This document shows positions 50,755-60,959 of a stretch of 64,000 bases of DNA, one piece after another (position 1 is the first letter of the stretch; each line of letters starts with the position of its first letter). The notes under the pieces were generated by a model. That model was given only the letters and a program-made list of their open reading frames with translations. It was not told the DNA's origin and searched no databases. The DNA lies in assembly GCA_016785225.1 (NCBI GenBank), contig JAFBJZ010000605.1, positions 310,001-374,000 on the forward strand, given 5' to 3'. The position numbers and the translations under genes were made by a program. This DNA is from Psettodes erumei. Its lineage: Eukaryota; Chordata; Actinopteri; Pleuronectiformes; Psettodidae.

Positions 50755-50990
50755 TTTGCGGCACCTTAGAGATTCACATATAGAGTGGGTGTTCTTCCTT
50801 GGTACAGAGCCATGTATCTACAAACCAAACTCGCTCTACAGAGGGCTTTTTGCCTTTTTGTGAGGGCCTCTGTGGGCTATACATATTGGAAAAGGACAGG
50901 GAGAGTGGAGGGGTATTTATTAGTTGCAATCTGCAATCTCAGCGCTAGATGCCACTAAAACACTGGCCCTTTAAATGAGTTAATTTCATG
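50755..50990 (+). repeat. teleost dispersed repeat (TTGCAATCTGCAATCTCAGCGC family)
   Basis: CGGCACCTTAGAGATTCAC, GTACAGAGCCATGTATCT, CTACAGAGGGCTTTTTGCC, TTGCAATCTGCAATCTCAGC, GCTAGATGCCACTAAA and CTGGCCCTTTAAATG occur in order. The final part resembles sequences often placed at the end of a fish repeat. Strand assignment is nominal. Confidence 0.4.
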
Positions 50991-51857
50991 ACAAAACTAA
51001 GGTAGATTCTCTTGATTGCTTTATTTTGAGAGGAATGGATGAATGATTTGCATAACGTGAAATATTAGCAAGGGAAATATATAAATTCAGATTTTTTTTT
51101 CATATAAATATTTGTTCTTTATTTTGTGCAATTCATAATGACACATTAGAAGAACATGAGCATTTTGTGTGTTTCTTTAATATGATACACAATCTTTGCA
51201 ATTTAAATATGCAACAATTTTGTGGTACAAAAATACATAATTCACAAACACCCTTTTTTTTGAGCTTTCTAAACTCTGAGCTTTTTCTTCACCCCTTCAC
51301 AGATGAAGACTGTGGTTGTGTGGAACTTGATTCCATGATTACAGGTTTAAGTGGAAATGATAGCCCCTGTCCTGTGTTCAAAGATGGTTTCTGATGCCAG
51401 ATGTGAGTGTTCTTCTCTGTTTCTCCAGAAAACAAAAAGGCATCTATTGTCTGGTGAAAACAGCCAGGCCACTGCAGAACAAGCAAGAATCAAAACTGAG
51501 ACTTTGACCAATGTTTGATTAAAGGATTGGGTTGTAAAGATAGTTTGTCTTGTGTTGTTATGCATACTATACATATATAGTATAGCTTTAGTTCTTCTGG
51601 GGAGAACTTCCACAAGAGTTTGGAGCCTGGCTGCAGGAACTAGGACACATTCAGCCACAAAAGCAATCAGGCTACCTAACAATAGTAACTTTTGGTAAAA
51701 TAGCAGAATATTGTTAATACATTTCTTTCCAGCTGTGTGTCAGCAAATATTTTTGTAAATTTAAAATTTGTTTATAATTTTCTTTTTGAGATATTTAGTC
51801 ATTAACAGTGCTGTAGAAAAATACAAAATTACTTCATATAACATAACTATATAACTA

Positions 51858-53353
51858 CAGCCGTGGCCAAAAGTTTTGAGAATGACACAAGTATTGGTTT
51901 TAACAAAGTTTGCTGCTTCAGTGTTTTTAGATCTTTTTGTCAGATGTTATTATAATATACTGAAGTATAATTACAAGCATTTCATAAGGGTCAAAGGCTT
52001 TTATTGACAATTACATTAAGTTTATGCAAAGAGTCAGTATTTGCAGTGTTGACCCTTCTTTTTCACGACCTCTGCAATTCACCCTCTCATGCTGTCAGTT
52101 AACTTCTGGGCCGCATCCTGACTGATGGCGGCCCATTCATGCATAATCAATGCTTGGAGTTTGTCAGAATTTGTGGGTTTGTGTTTGTCCACCCGCCTCT
52201 TGAAGATTGACCACAAGTTCTCAATGGGATTAAGGTCTGGGTAGTTTCCTGGCCATGGACCCAAAATTTCAATGTTTTGTTCCCCGAGCCACGTAGTTAT
52301 CACTTTTGCCTTATGGCAAGGTGCTCCATCATGCTGGTAAAAGGCATTGTGCATCACCAAACTGTTCTTGGATGGTTGGGAGAAGTTTCTCTTGGAGGAT
52401 GTTTTGGTACCATTCTTTATTCACGACTGTGTTCTTAGGCAAAATTGTGAGTGAGCCCAGTCCCTTGGCTGAGAAGCAACCCCACACATGAATGGTTTCA
52501 GGATGCTTTACTGTTGACATGGCACAGGACTGATGTTAGCGCTCACCTTTACCCCAGTCCTCAGCAGTCCAATCCCTGCACCTTTTGCAGAACATCAGTC
52601 TGTCTCTGATGTTTTTCCTGGAGAGAAGTGGCTTCTTTGCTGCCCTTCTTGACACCAGGCCATCTTCCAAAAGTCTTCGCCTCACTGTGCGTGCGGATGC
52701 ACTCACACCTGCCTGCTGCCATTCCCGAGCAAGCTCTGCACTGGTTGTGCCCCGATCCCGCAGCTGAATCAACTTTAGGAGACAGTCCGGGCGTTTGCTG
52801 GACTTTCTTGGGCGCCCTGAAGCCTTCTTCACAACAATTGAACCTCTCAAGTTCTTGATGATCCGATCTGATAAATGGTTGATTTAGGTGCAATCTTACT
52901 AGCAGCAATATCCTTGCCTGTAAAGCCCTTTTTGTATAAAGCAGTGATGACTGCACGTGTTTCCTCGCAGGTAACCATGGTTAACAGAGGAAGAACAATG
53001 ATTTCAAGCACCACCCTCCTTTTAAAGCTTCCAGTCTGTTATTCTAACTCTATCAGCATGACGGAGGGATGCCCAGCCTTGTCCTTGTCGACACTCTCAC
53101 CTATGTCTACGAGAGAATCACTGACATGATGTCAGCTAGTCCTTCTGTGGCAGGACTGAAATTCAGTGGAAATGTTTTTTGGGGGATTAAGTTCATTTTC
53201 ATGGCAAAGAGGGACTTTGCAATTAATTGCAATTCATGTGATCACTCTTCATAACATTCTAGAGTACATGCAAATTGCCATCATAAAAAATGAGGCAGTA
53301 GACTTTGTGAAAATTAATATTTGTGTCATTCTCAAAACTTTTGGCCACGGCTG
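51858..53353 (-). mobile_element. Tc1-like DNA transposon, copy B (inverted, internally deleted)
   Basis: The 1496-bp copy has the same ends as the element at 36.1 kb, in the opposite orientation, with TA on both sides (51856-51857 and 53354-53355). Over most of its length it is nearly identical to copy A, implying recent activity of the family. It lacks a 72-bp stretch corresponding to 36864-36935 of copy A, which removes the first catalytic Asp. It also shares copy A's TGA, TAA and +1 frameshift. Confidence 0.95.
52079..52978 (-). pseudogene. Tc1-like transposase pseudogene (copy B)
   Basis: Read on the - strand from the ATG at 52976-52978. The DNA-binding part is interrupted by the same frameshift and TGA as copy A. 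The middle segment runs CRDWTAEDWGK directly into GER because of the 72-bp in-frame deletion, then stops at TAA (52536-52538). The C-terminal catalytic half follows in two frames with QHDGAPCH and NPIENLW intact. It could not encode an active enzyme. Confidence 0.9.
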
Positions 53354-53439
53354 TACTTCTTCCTCTTCTTCTTCTTTTACTATTATATGCAAGGCATAGC
53401 AAGGAAAGGCATATCAACCCAACCCAGTATAATTTGAAT

Positions 53440-53535
53440 TTATTTAATGAATTAATACAGAAAAAAGTTTATAGTGACTTCAGACACAATGTGATTTTTT
53501 TACATTTAACTAAAACCACCATGCCAAATTCACCA
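53440..53535 (+). repeat. dispersed repeat, ACTTCAGATACAATGTG family, copy 3
   Basis: AGTGACTTCAGACACAATGT then TTTTTTTACATTTAACTAAA. It lies just downstream of the inverted Tc1-like element (90 bp after its right end). Confidence 0.4.
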
Positions 53536-54163
53536 TCCAGCCCAGCTTCCTCCTTGTGTCACTGCTACTGCTAGTGAAAGTAGCGCTTCATTAAAAAAAA
53601 GTTTTCCAGTAGAAAAACAATCGTTTTTCATACTGACTGTCATGAAATAATAGCAAATTTTTGCCCATGTACACAAAATCAGTAGATTACTTTTCATTAT
53701 TATGAAAGCAAACTACCATGGGTGTGTTGTATTGAATACTGTCAGGGTCCTGACACATACAGCAAAAGTTAGCTTAGCCGCTAAGTAAGGGATAGAATCA
53801 CAAAGGCTGAATTGTCAATTGAAAAGAAAAGAATAATGTATTTATAAGATGACATGAACTTGACATGTTCACTCAAGTTTATGTATAGGGTCCCTCATGT
53901 TATGAGCTCACTGACCTAACATTTGGCCAATCACTGAACTGTCAGATTTGGAAAGTTTTTAACCTCATGGATACAACCCATATTCTCTGGTATACGTATT
54001 TTTTGGAAAAAGACAAATAAACAGAAATGAGTAAAGGGACAGGGAAGCATTGTGAGAAAGGAAAAGGACGAGTGGTGAAAACATTTTACGGAATGCTGCT
54101 TTCATTCACAGTGGCACCTCCTCCTCCTCCTCCTCTTACTTCTGCTCATTCCCCCACTACACA

Positions 54164-54164
<1 letters not shown>

Positions 54165-54217
<53 letters not shown>
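54165..54217 (+). repeat. (AC)n microsatellite
   Basis: 53-bp AC tract about 100 bp before the MVEQ candidate exon, preceded by a CTC/TCC triplet stretch. Confidence 0.97.
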
Positions 54218-54218
<1 letters not shown>

Positions 54219-54315
54219 TCACAAAGCCATCCATAATTGATGCTAGCTGTAGGCAGACACTGGCGGGCTGGACTTTGTAGCGCAGCTGGATGTGCATGGA
54301 GGAAGCAGAGGCGAG

Positions 54316-54327
54316 ATGGTAGAGCAG
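54316..54327 (+). CDS. candidate short first coding exon (MVEQ) 4.4 kb upstream of the GNQ exon
   Basis: ATG GTA GAG CAG runs into GTACTT at 54328. The start has G at -3 and +4, and the exon ends in phase 0, giving MVEQ|GNQD. RBFOX2 isoforms start with a short peptide ending MVTQ before GNQE, so the resemblance is notable. An ATG at 54297 in another frame ends with a TAG at 54321-54323, overlapping this start as a short upstream ORF. The sequence from about 54230 is non-repetitive and moderately CpG-containing, unlike its microsatellite flanks. Confidence 0.35.
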
Positions 54328-54504
54328 GTACTTTTGAGAATACACTCTGTTTTTCTTCCATCTTGCTCTAACCCCCCCTCCCTCTCTCTCTCTCCTCATT
54401 GTCACCTCTACAGTCGCTCTTTCGGTTCGGCACACTGTTTGTGCTGTGACTGCAGATGGCAGAATGCTGCATGCTCCTTTTGAAGGTTGTATGTGTGCTA
54501 ATGC

Positions 54505-54507
<3 letters not shown>

Positions 54508-54539
<32 letters not shown>

Positions 54540-54548
54540 TGTGTGTGT
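54508..54548 (+). repeat. (TG)n microsatellite, interrupted
   Basis: TG tract with one CTG interruption, 180 bp after the MVEQ candidate donor. Confidence 0.95.
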
Positions 54549-54728
54549 GAGTGTGAGTGTGTATACAGTATGTTTGGTATGTGGGTTTGTAGGGCTGCAT
54601 GCTCTGTTTAGGTGGGACATTGGTGTTTGTGCATGCATCTGTTTCGTTCTACCTCATTCTGTCATCTTCATCTGTGGTAGATGCTAGCAGGAGTCGATGA
54701 ATTTACGCATTACAGAGAAAGAGAGAGA

Positions 54729-54838
<110 letters not shown>

Positions 54839-54839
54839 T

Positions 54840-56945
54840 GAAACCCGGAAACCCTGCTAGCTGGAAAAGGTTTGTTGTGTTTGCTCAGCAGTGTGAGGAA
54901 GAGATCTTACAATTTGTTCCCATTTTCAAGTCTTATTTAATACAATACTAGGAGGTTGTATACAGTTCCCACTGTTCATGATTAGACTCTGCTGTGAAAA
55001 ATGGAGGAAGAAATCTCCCAGAGTTGAGCAGCAGCTTCAGGCTTTGCCAGTCTCAGTTAGTCAAGTCAAGTGGGTATCTTCCAACATGGCAGTCAGTAGT
55101 AATAATATTCCCTGTGTGTATTTCCCTCAGACAGTCCCTGCTGAGCCAAGGTAGAGGACTACTTCCTGGTAGTCACTTATGGGTTTGTTAGTAGTGTTTG
55201 TCAGTTTGTTTTTGTCCTTACCGAAACCTGAACATCACTTCAACCCTAACCCCAAGTGCTACAGGAAACACTATTCATCAAGCAGACTGACAGAAAACTG
55301 AGCCCAAACAGTAGCAATAAACCTAAATGACTGAAGGTGCCCACATGATTTGCCTCATATTAGATTGAGACTGTTCTTCCCAGAAAAAAACTAAAAAACA
55401 GTTATTCTACTACCAAAAATCAGTGTTCAGTTAACTGTGACACATATCTTTTGCAAACCAAGAAGCTCTTCTTCTAACCATGAGCACAAAGGTACATAGA
55501 ATGGAATTTGCAATATAGAATTTTGTTTTGTTTGAAGGACACTTTGCAGTGTCAAGTTACGAAAACAATGCAGTTAAATTTAAACAAGGTTCTTTGAGGT
55601 CAGAGTTCAAGACTGAGATAGTGTCAGAGAAAACATGAAAGCATAAAGACAATAAAACCTAATAATTCATAGTGTATGTGTGCATGGAATGGGTGTAGTC
55701 CAATTTTACTGGTAACTGTGCTGTAGCTTCTCTTGTCAAATGAAAGTTTTTCTCCTGTCTCTAGCTCTATTGCTTTGGCTCAAACTCAGTCCATAAGCAC
55801 AGGCTTTGGTCTATGTTCCAGTATGTAACCCCCCCATCCACACACACACGCACAGCCACAAATTTGTCTTTGTCCTTACTGTTGTTAAAGGAAAAGACAA
55901 ACAAGATGTTTTCTGTTTTTCACATCTCACAGCCAGGTTAGGTGTTTCCCCCTGCTCATACTGTTTACGCTAAGCTATGCCAACCACATCTACTACATGT
56001 TTAGCAACACCTTATGATCTCAGTAAATGTTGTTAAAAATGTTGAATTATCTGTAAGATGTTTTTTTCTGTCGTCCATTGGAAGGTCACCATTTCAAGAT
56101 ACACACCATAATGGACAACACTAAACAAGACATGATGCATTACAGGGCATTAACAAGCATGACATAAAAAAAATGCAATATGCGTATACAATGTGAGAAT
56201 GGAGAGTCAGTAGTTCCACATTTGGGTTGCTTTTAGCCAAATTTCTAACTTTGCCTGAGAGAAAGAATGCAGTTTATAACTTCTTTTATATTGTGATTAT
56301 TATTATTATTATTATTATTATTTTATATTATAAAGTGATTTTTGAGACCTGGGAATGAGGTGACATTGCCTAAAATAGGTCCGACAATGAATGCAAGAGT
56401 GCTCAGATGATGAGGTTGAAATAAAGACACTCACTTCCTGTTTTACCTTGGACCAGCCATACTTACTGTAGTTGGATGCACACAGTTTTCATGAGATACA
56501 AAAAAATTGCTTGATAAATAGTTTGGTGGGTACAGTGTTATCAGTACTGTTGGTACTGGATGGCTCAAGATATGAAAATAGAGTCCAAGTTGCATTAAAC
56601 AAGGTCTATCAGTAAAGTTGCTAGTAGACCTGCAATTCTTAACATCATCTGTTGGAGTGGAAGAATGGAAGTAATCAATAGATTTGATGGCATTCACAAA
56701 AGGAAGACAGAGAGTCAAATCAGTGGAGGAGGGGTAAAGTAATTTAGAATGAAAACACATTAAGCAACAAATGTGAGATTGCAGAATTGTCCTTTGAGAA
56801 ACTAAGAAACAATGTGTGACAAGAATAACACAGGTAAACATACAGAGACATTTTTATTCTGAAGAAAAGAAATTCCTCCTCTCTCTGTGCACTTATTCTA
56901 ATTCTGAATCTTTTAATTTCACTCCCTGAGTCGCCTGTGAGTGAG
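54840..56945. other. intronic block, nothing recognised
   Basis: AT-rich. A (TTA)n stretch lies at 56297-56323. A 132-codon - strand frame (56443-56841) has no recognised domain. Confidence 0.5.
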
Positions 56946-56948
56946 TGA

Positions 56949-56951
<3 letters not shown>

Positions 56952-56990
<39 letters not shown>

Positions 56991-57133
56991 ATGGGTGTGT
57001 GTGCAGCACTTTGCCACGTAAAGCATATTTCAGCCTTCTAAATGTGGTTCTCATTACACAGCAGAGCATTTAGCCAAGACTCACTGTCTGCACCCCCCCC
57101 CCCGTTTTTTCCCTGCATATGGCTAAAGCTCTC

Positions 57134-57175
<42 letters not shown>

Positions 57176-57255
57176 TCTCTCAGTAATGGCTGAGACATAA
57201 GGGTCCCACAGGAGTAGCCTCTCTCACTCTCTCTCTCTCTCTCACACACACATAC
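56952..57255 (+). repeat. TG and CT simple-repeat cluster
   Basis: TG tract 56952-56989, a C run near 57096-57104, CT tracts 57141-57182 and 57220-57243, then CA. The C run and CT tracts suggest triplex-capable DNA, but nothing coding. Confidence 0.93.
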
Positions 57256-58129
57256 AGACACACACATACTTATGTACTACACTAAGTGTTTTGGGAGCAC
57301 ATTAATTTTATTTCTTCAAATGTTTCCACCTTTTTTGTGAATCACAGCAACATTCAGCTGAAACCACATTTCTAAAACTCATTTCTCTCACTCACGAATT
57401 TGAGCTAAACAGTCATCAATGAGATGTTTTATATGCAATATAAACAAATCTTTAATAACTAAAAAAGTACATTGAACTGGACAAGTTAGTAGCTTGCCAT
57501 TCTGAAATGTTTTCCTCTGTGCACAGTGCATGCAGTGTTCTCCCATGTTTAAGTATGTTTGGTTGGTGCATATGACATATTGATCAAGCAGATAGCACTG
57601 AGAGATATACTGGAAGCTCTTTATATGTGTTTCATCCACATTGAGTAGTAGTGAGTGTATGTGTGCATATGTATGCTGGCACTAATGCAAAGAACTTAAC
57701 TGGGACTTTCATTAGAGTATAAAGTGATGGTGGTGGTGGTGGATGATAGAAAAAACAACTTAGTACAATTATATGCTAATCAAACCTGCAGTGTAAATGT
57801 GAACAAAACACACAACGTGACTTTTGGGACTTATGTTGAACCAACATTTTCAAAATCACTGTTTTTAATACAGCATGGTTGATGTATGGAGTGTACAAAA
57901 ACTTTTGATTGCATATCATCTTTGTTTTATTATCTGAAAGCAAAAGTATTAAATTAGATAAATGACTTAGGTTTCACTCGCCATATTTACAGTCTAACAG
58001 TGTTGGTTTTAATGAAAAAGAAGACAATGATTTAAAATACAGAATTTTTCTGGAATAACTTGGGGGAAAATACCCCTTTTTCAGCATAAAAGTGCCAAAT
58101 AAATTCAATGAGAATCTTCTCACCAGGTT

Positions 58130-58485
58130 AAAGGTTAGCATGTTAGCATGCTAACCCTAAAGAAAAGATGTCTATAGTTTTGCTAGTATTTGTTTATAAA
58201 CCTAAGTAGTTTGAAGAGCAAAATAGCTTGATGATGATGCCAGGTGAAAGGTATCACCACCAAGTCATGACGATACATCATCTAGGACTCATGAATGTCA
58301 TTGATTTCATGGTGTACCATCAATGTTATCAAGCAATTTCACTGTGATTAAAAAATGTCAGCCAGCTAGTGGTGCTTGACAGAAAGTTAGGGGAGTACCA
58401 AAATCATTAAGATTAATCCTCTGGGGATGAAAACTATCCATACAATTGTCAATGTTAATCTAGCCATATGTGGTGAAGTTGCAGT
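58130..58485 (+). repeat. teleost dispersed repeat (ATCCTCTGGGGATGAAAACT family)
   Basis: Degenerate copy containing GTTAGCATGCTAACC at its left, CCATCAATGTTATCAAG in the middle, TAGTGGTGCTTGACAGAAAG, then ACCAAAATCATTAAGATT and ATCCTCTGGGGATGAAAACT. A perfect inverted repeat (10-bp arms, 4-nt loop) lies at 58133-58156. It ends about 200 bp before the rbfox1-type exon. Confidence 0.5.
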
Positions 58486-58682
58486 CTTGAAGTAGCTGAC
58501 CAACCAACATTACACTGTCTTAGAACCCTGCAACTTGGGTGAAAAACAGAATGAGAAAAAAATAAAATTTTTAAAAAATTTAAAGGAATGCCACGGAAGA
58601 AAATACAGGAGCTGATCAAAATCTGCAAAGATAGATTGTTGATGTGGTCCAAATTAAATAGTGCATCTCTTTTTTCATACAG

Positions 58683-58976
58683 GGTAACCAGGACACGCCG
58701 GCACCCCCGGACCCATCCATGGCCCAGGCTTACCCATCAGCTCAGTTTGCCCCTCCTCCCCAGAACAACATTCCAGCTGAGTTCACAGCTTCCCACCCCC
58801 ATCCACATCCACACTCCCACCCGCATCCACACCAGCACCCAACAACACCACAGGACTACACTGTGGTCCAGGCCTCCGTCAATGAGCATCCACTCAACAT
58901 GTACCAGTCCTCGCAGAGCCACAGTGAACAGGGCGGGTCAGACTCCAGCAGTCAGACAGTCACCGGCACAGCCACA
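58683..58976 (+). CDS. rbfox1: rbfox1-type splicing regulator, N-terminal coding exon
   Basis: Internal coding exon of an RBFOX-family RNA-binding protein, a nuclear and cytoplasmic regulator of alternative splicing that binds UGCAUG. It is preceded by a pyrimidine tract ending in ATACAG and followed by GTAAGG. The 294 bp give 98 codons in phase 0, beginning GNQDTPAPPDPS, then an internal Met at 58719 (MAQAYPSAQFAPPPQN) and ending TVTGTAT. The GNQ start, the MAQ start and the join to QTDD in the next exon are family hallmarks. SAQFAPP, HSEQ and the TATQTDDAA junction resemble RBFOX1 more than RBFOX2 or RBFOX3 as I remember them. The segment is Pro/Gln/Ser-rich and probably disordered. A His-Pro-rich stretch at about 58794-58845 is longer than in mammals. 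Coding can start at Met 58719 or in an upstream alternative first exon. Confidence 0.95.
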
Positions 58977-59204
58977 GTAAGGCATTATGGGAGAAGCTGT
59001 TGTTTAAGTTGGGAATAGCTGGGGTTCAGCTTTTCTATGTGCTGTACCATTTTTAATGATCATTTCTTCTTCACAATGAAATTCTTTCCAATATTACATT
59101 ATCTTTTCTTCATCTACCATATCTTCCCTCTTTCCTTTTTTACATAGTTCTGCATCATCACATAAAAATCAATAATCATCAATATAGAATGAAATGTTGG
59201 AACA

Positions 59205-59575
59205 CTTTATCATGGTCTGGAAGTAGGGCGTGATAGGATGTCTTGATCATTACAAAGAGGATGAGATTCTGGGACAGTACCCAAAGTTACAGATTTGTAT
59301 GACTGGAACTTGAAAGCGGTTGTTGGACTGGGCCAGGATGCAAAGGGGCATACAACTGGAAATTGAATGGAGTGGTTGGAGTTCATCATGACTAGGGTAG
59401 TAGAACTGGACCATACTGAGACCTGGAAGTCCAACCCTACAAATCTGGACCTACAGGTTTGTAGAGTTGGACCATTACCAAGAAATATGGGGTTGCAGGA
59501 CTTGATCATGACCCAGAAGTACAGAGTTGCAGATCTGGATCATGACCTGGACATACAGGATTCTCGGATTATAGT
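59205..59575 (+). repeat. degenerate tandem repeat, about 34-bp unit
   Basis: The core GATCATGACC or variants start at 59470, 59504 and 59538, exactly 34 bp apart. More diverged units (CATCATGACT, GACCATACTG) extend leftwards with variable spacing. A 77-codon open frame over part of it shows repeated DLDHDLDI-like residues but no known domain. Confidence 0.65.
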
Positions 59576-60644
59576 TCCTCCATATATCCTTTGGTTCTGA
59601 AGTCATTTTCAAGAACCTTCTTCTCAATGTCCCGATGGAGTAATGTAAAATCAGTGAATGATAGTGTTGACCTTGCAAATCAAAGTGCACAGAAGTAGAG
59701 TGAAAAAAATATGCAGGGGAAAACTCAGTTTCCAGAATTCTGTTTTTTTCCACAAAAGTCTGAGTTAAAAGTCAGAATTTTGACTTTTCATTTCCTCCTA
59801 GATATTTTTTTTCTTTTTACATGTGGCCCTATTCCTCCTCCATAAACCATGGTTTTGTGGCTGGAGGTGGAAATTCAGAATCTTTCTACCTCTGTCAGGA
59901 GCATGAGTGTGTTTACTGTGTATCCTCCAGGAAGAATGACCTCATCTGGTCAGAGTGTTTACAGAGCAACATCAGCCTTCTCGCCTCGCCACTGTGAACC
60001 CCACACTGTGTGTAGTGAGGGAGAAAAAAAGCTTTTCACAAACATTAAAACCCACATCATATACTATTTGTGAAAGTGCAGCAGATATTTCCACCCAGAT
60101 ATACTGTGGTGCCATTTTTGACAGGGTGATGAGTTGCTGTAGACTGAACTTCATAGATAAACTTCATAGATGAATGTATTATCAATATATGATATGTGTT
60201 AGATATAGCCTAATTTAATGGACACAGTCATGCTCCCCACAAGATGAGCGCTTTCCATTCTGGATGCAAAATGTCAACCTTTTATACAAGTTATACTGTA
60301 ATTAAATGGGCAGGTCACAATGAATATGCTAAAAAATATTCATGCGTTTTCCGGGTGCAAGTGCAGGATTGCATTGTGACAGGCTCTCATATTTTAATTG
60401 GGAGATGACCATGACATTCGACTCACATTCTGTACAGGAAGGTCTGTAAAATTTAGAAAAATATCAGTATTTGGCAAGAAAGTCATAACTCAGGGTGCAG
60501 TCACTATGATTTTCAAAGCCAGGTATGCCGCTTGGTCTGGATAATATGTTAATATACAGTATGTATGCAGTACTGCACCTAAGGAGCAGTACTTAGATCA
60601 CTTCCATGTCTAAGAGCTTCAGAAAGACTTTTGAGTCAATATCA

Positions 60645-60955
60645 TATTTTTATGGCTCCACACTGGTGACAGTTCTGGCCGGAAGCATTATAATTTCAGG
60701 TTGTCCATCTGTCCATCCGATTCCGCCTTGGAGGAATTTCTTCAAATTTGGCACAAATGTTCACTTGGAACAAGGATGATGTGATTTTGGTCGTTATCTG
60801 TCAAGGTCATTACAACCGCATCCATCCTATTCTTGTGAACTCCTGGAAAGAATTTCCTCACATCTGTCACAAACTTGGACTCAAGCAGGAATTGATTAAA
60901 AATTTGGTGGTCAAAATTCACTGTGACCTCTAGCTCAAACTCTCTAACCCTCTAA
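60645..60955 (+). repeat. teleost dispersed repeat (GGAATTTCTTCAAATTTGGC family)
   Basis: GTTCTGGCCGGAAGCATTAT, TCAGGTTGTCC, GGAATTTCTTCAAATTTGGC, TTCACTTGGA, AATTTGGTGGTCAAAATTCA and CTGTGACCTC occur in the family order. The central module appears twice in diverged form (AATTTCTTCAAATTTG and AATTTCCTCACATCTG), a hint of internal duplication. Confidence 0.6.
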
Positions 60956-60959
60956 CTAA

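Larger units (their letters stand above)
48700..51855. other. intronic block between repeats and the inverted Tc1-like copy
   Basis: Contains the second duplicated segment and the 50.76-kb repeat. Short open frames lack recognisable content. Confidence 0.5.
54293..54635 (+). promoter_or_regulatory. cluster of four TGCATG motifs
   Basis: TGCATG starts at 54293, 54468, 54596 and 54630. UGCAUG is the Rbfox binding site. The cluster flanks the MVEQ candidate exon, mostly on its 3' side. Confidence 0.45.

Noticed and set aside
54453..54486. ATGGCAGAATGC... to AAG|GTTGTA, a further phase-0 first-exon candidate
   Set aside because: The donor GTTGTA is weak; kept out of the feature list despite the phase match.
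56443..56841. 132-codon - strand open frame
   Set aside because: No recognisable domain, no conserved motif and no splice-site support.
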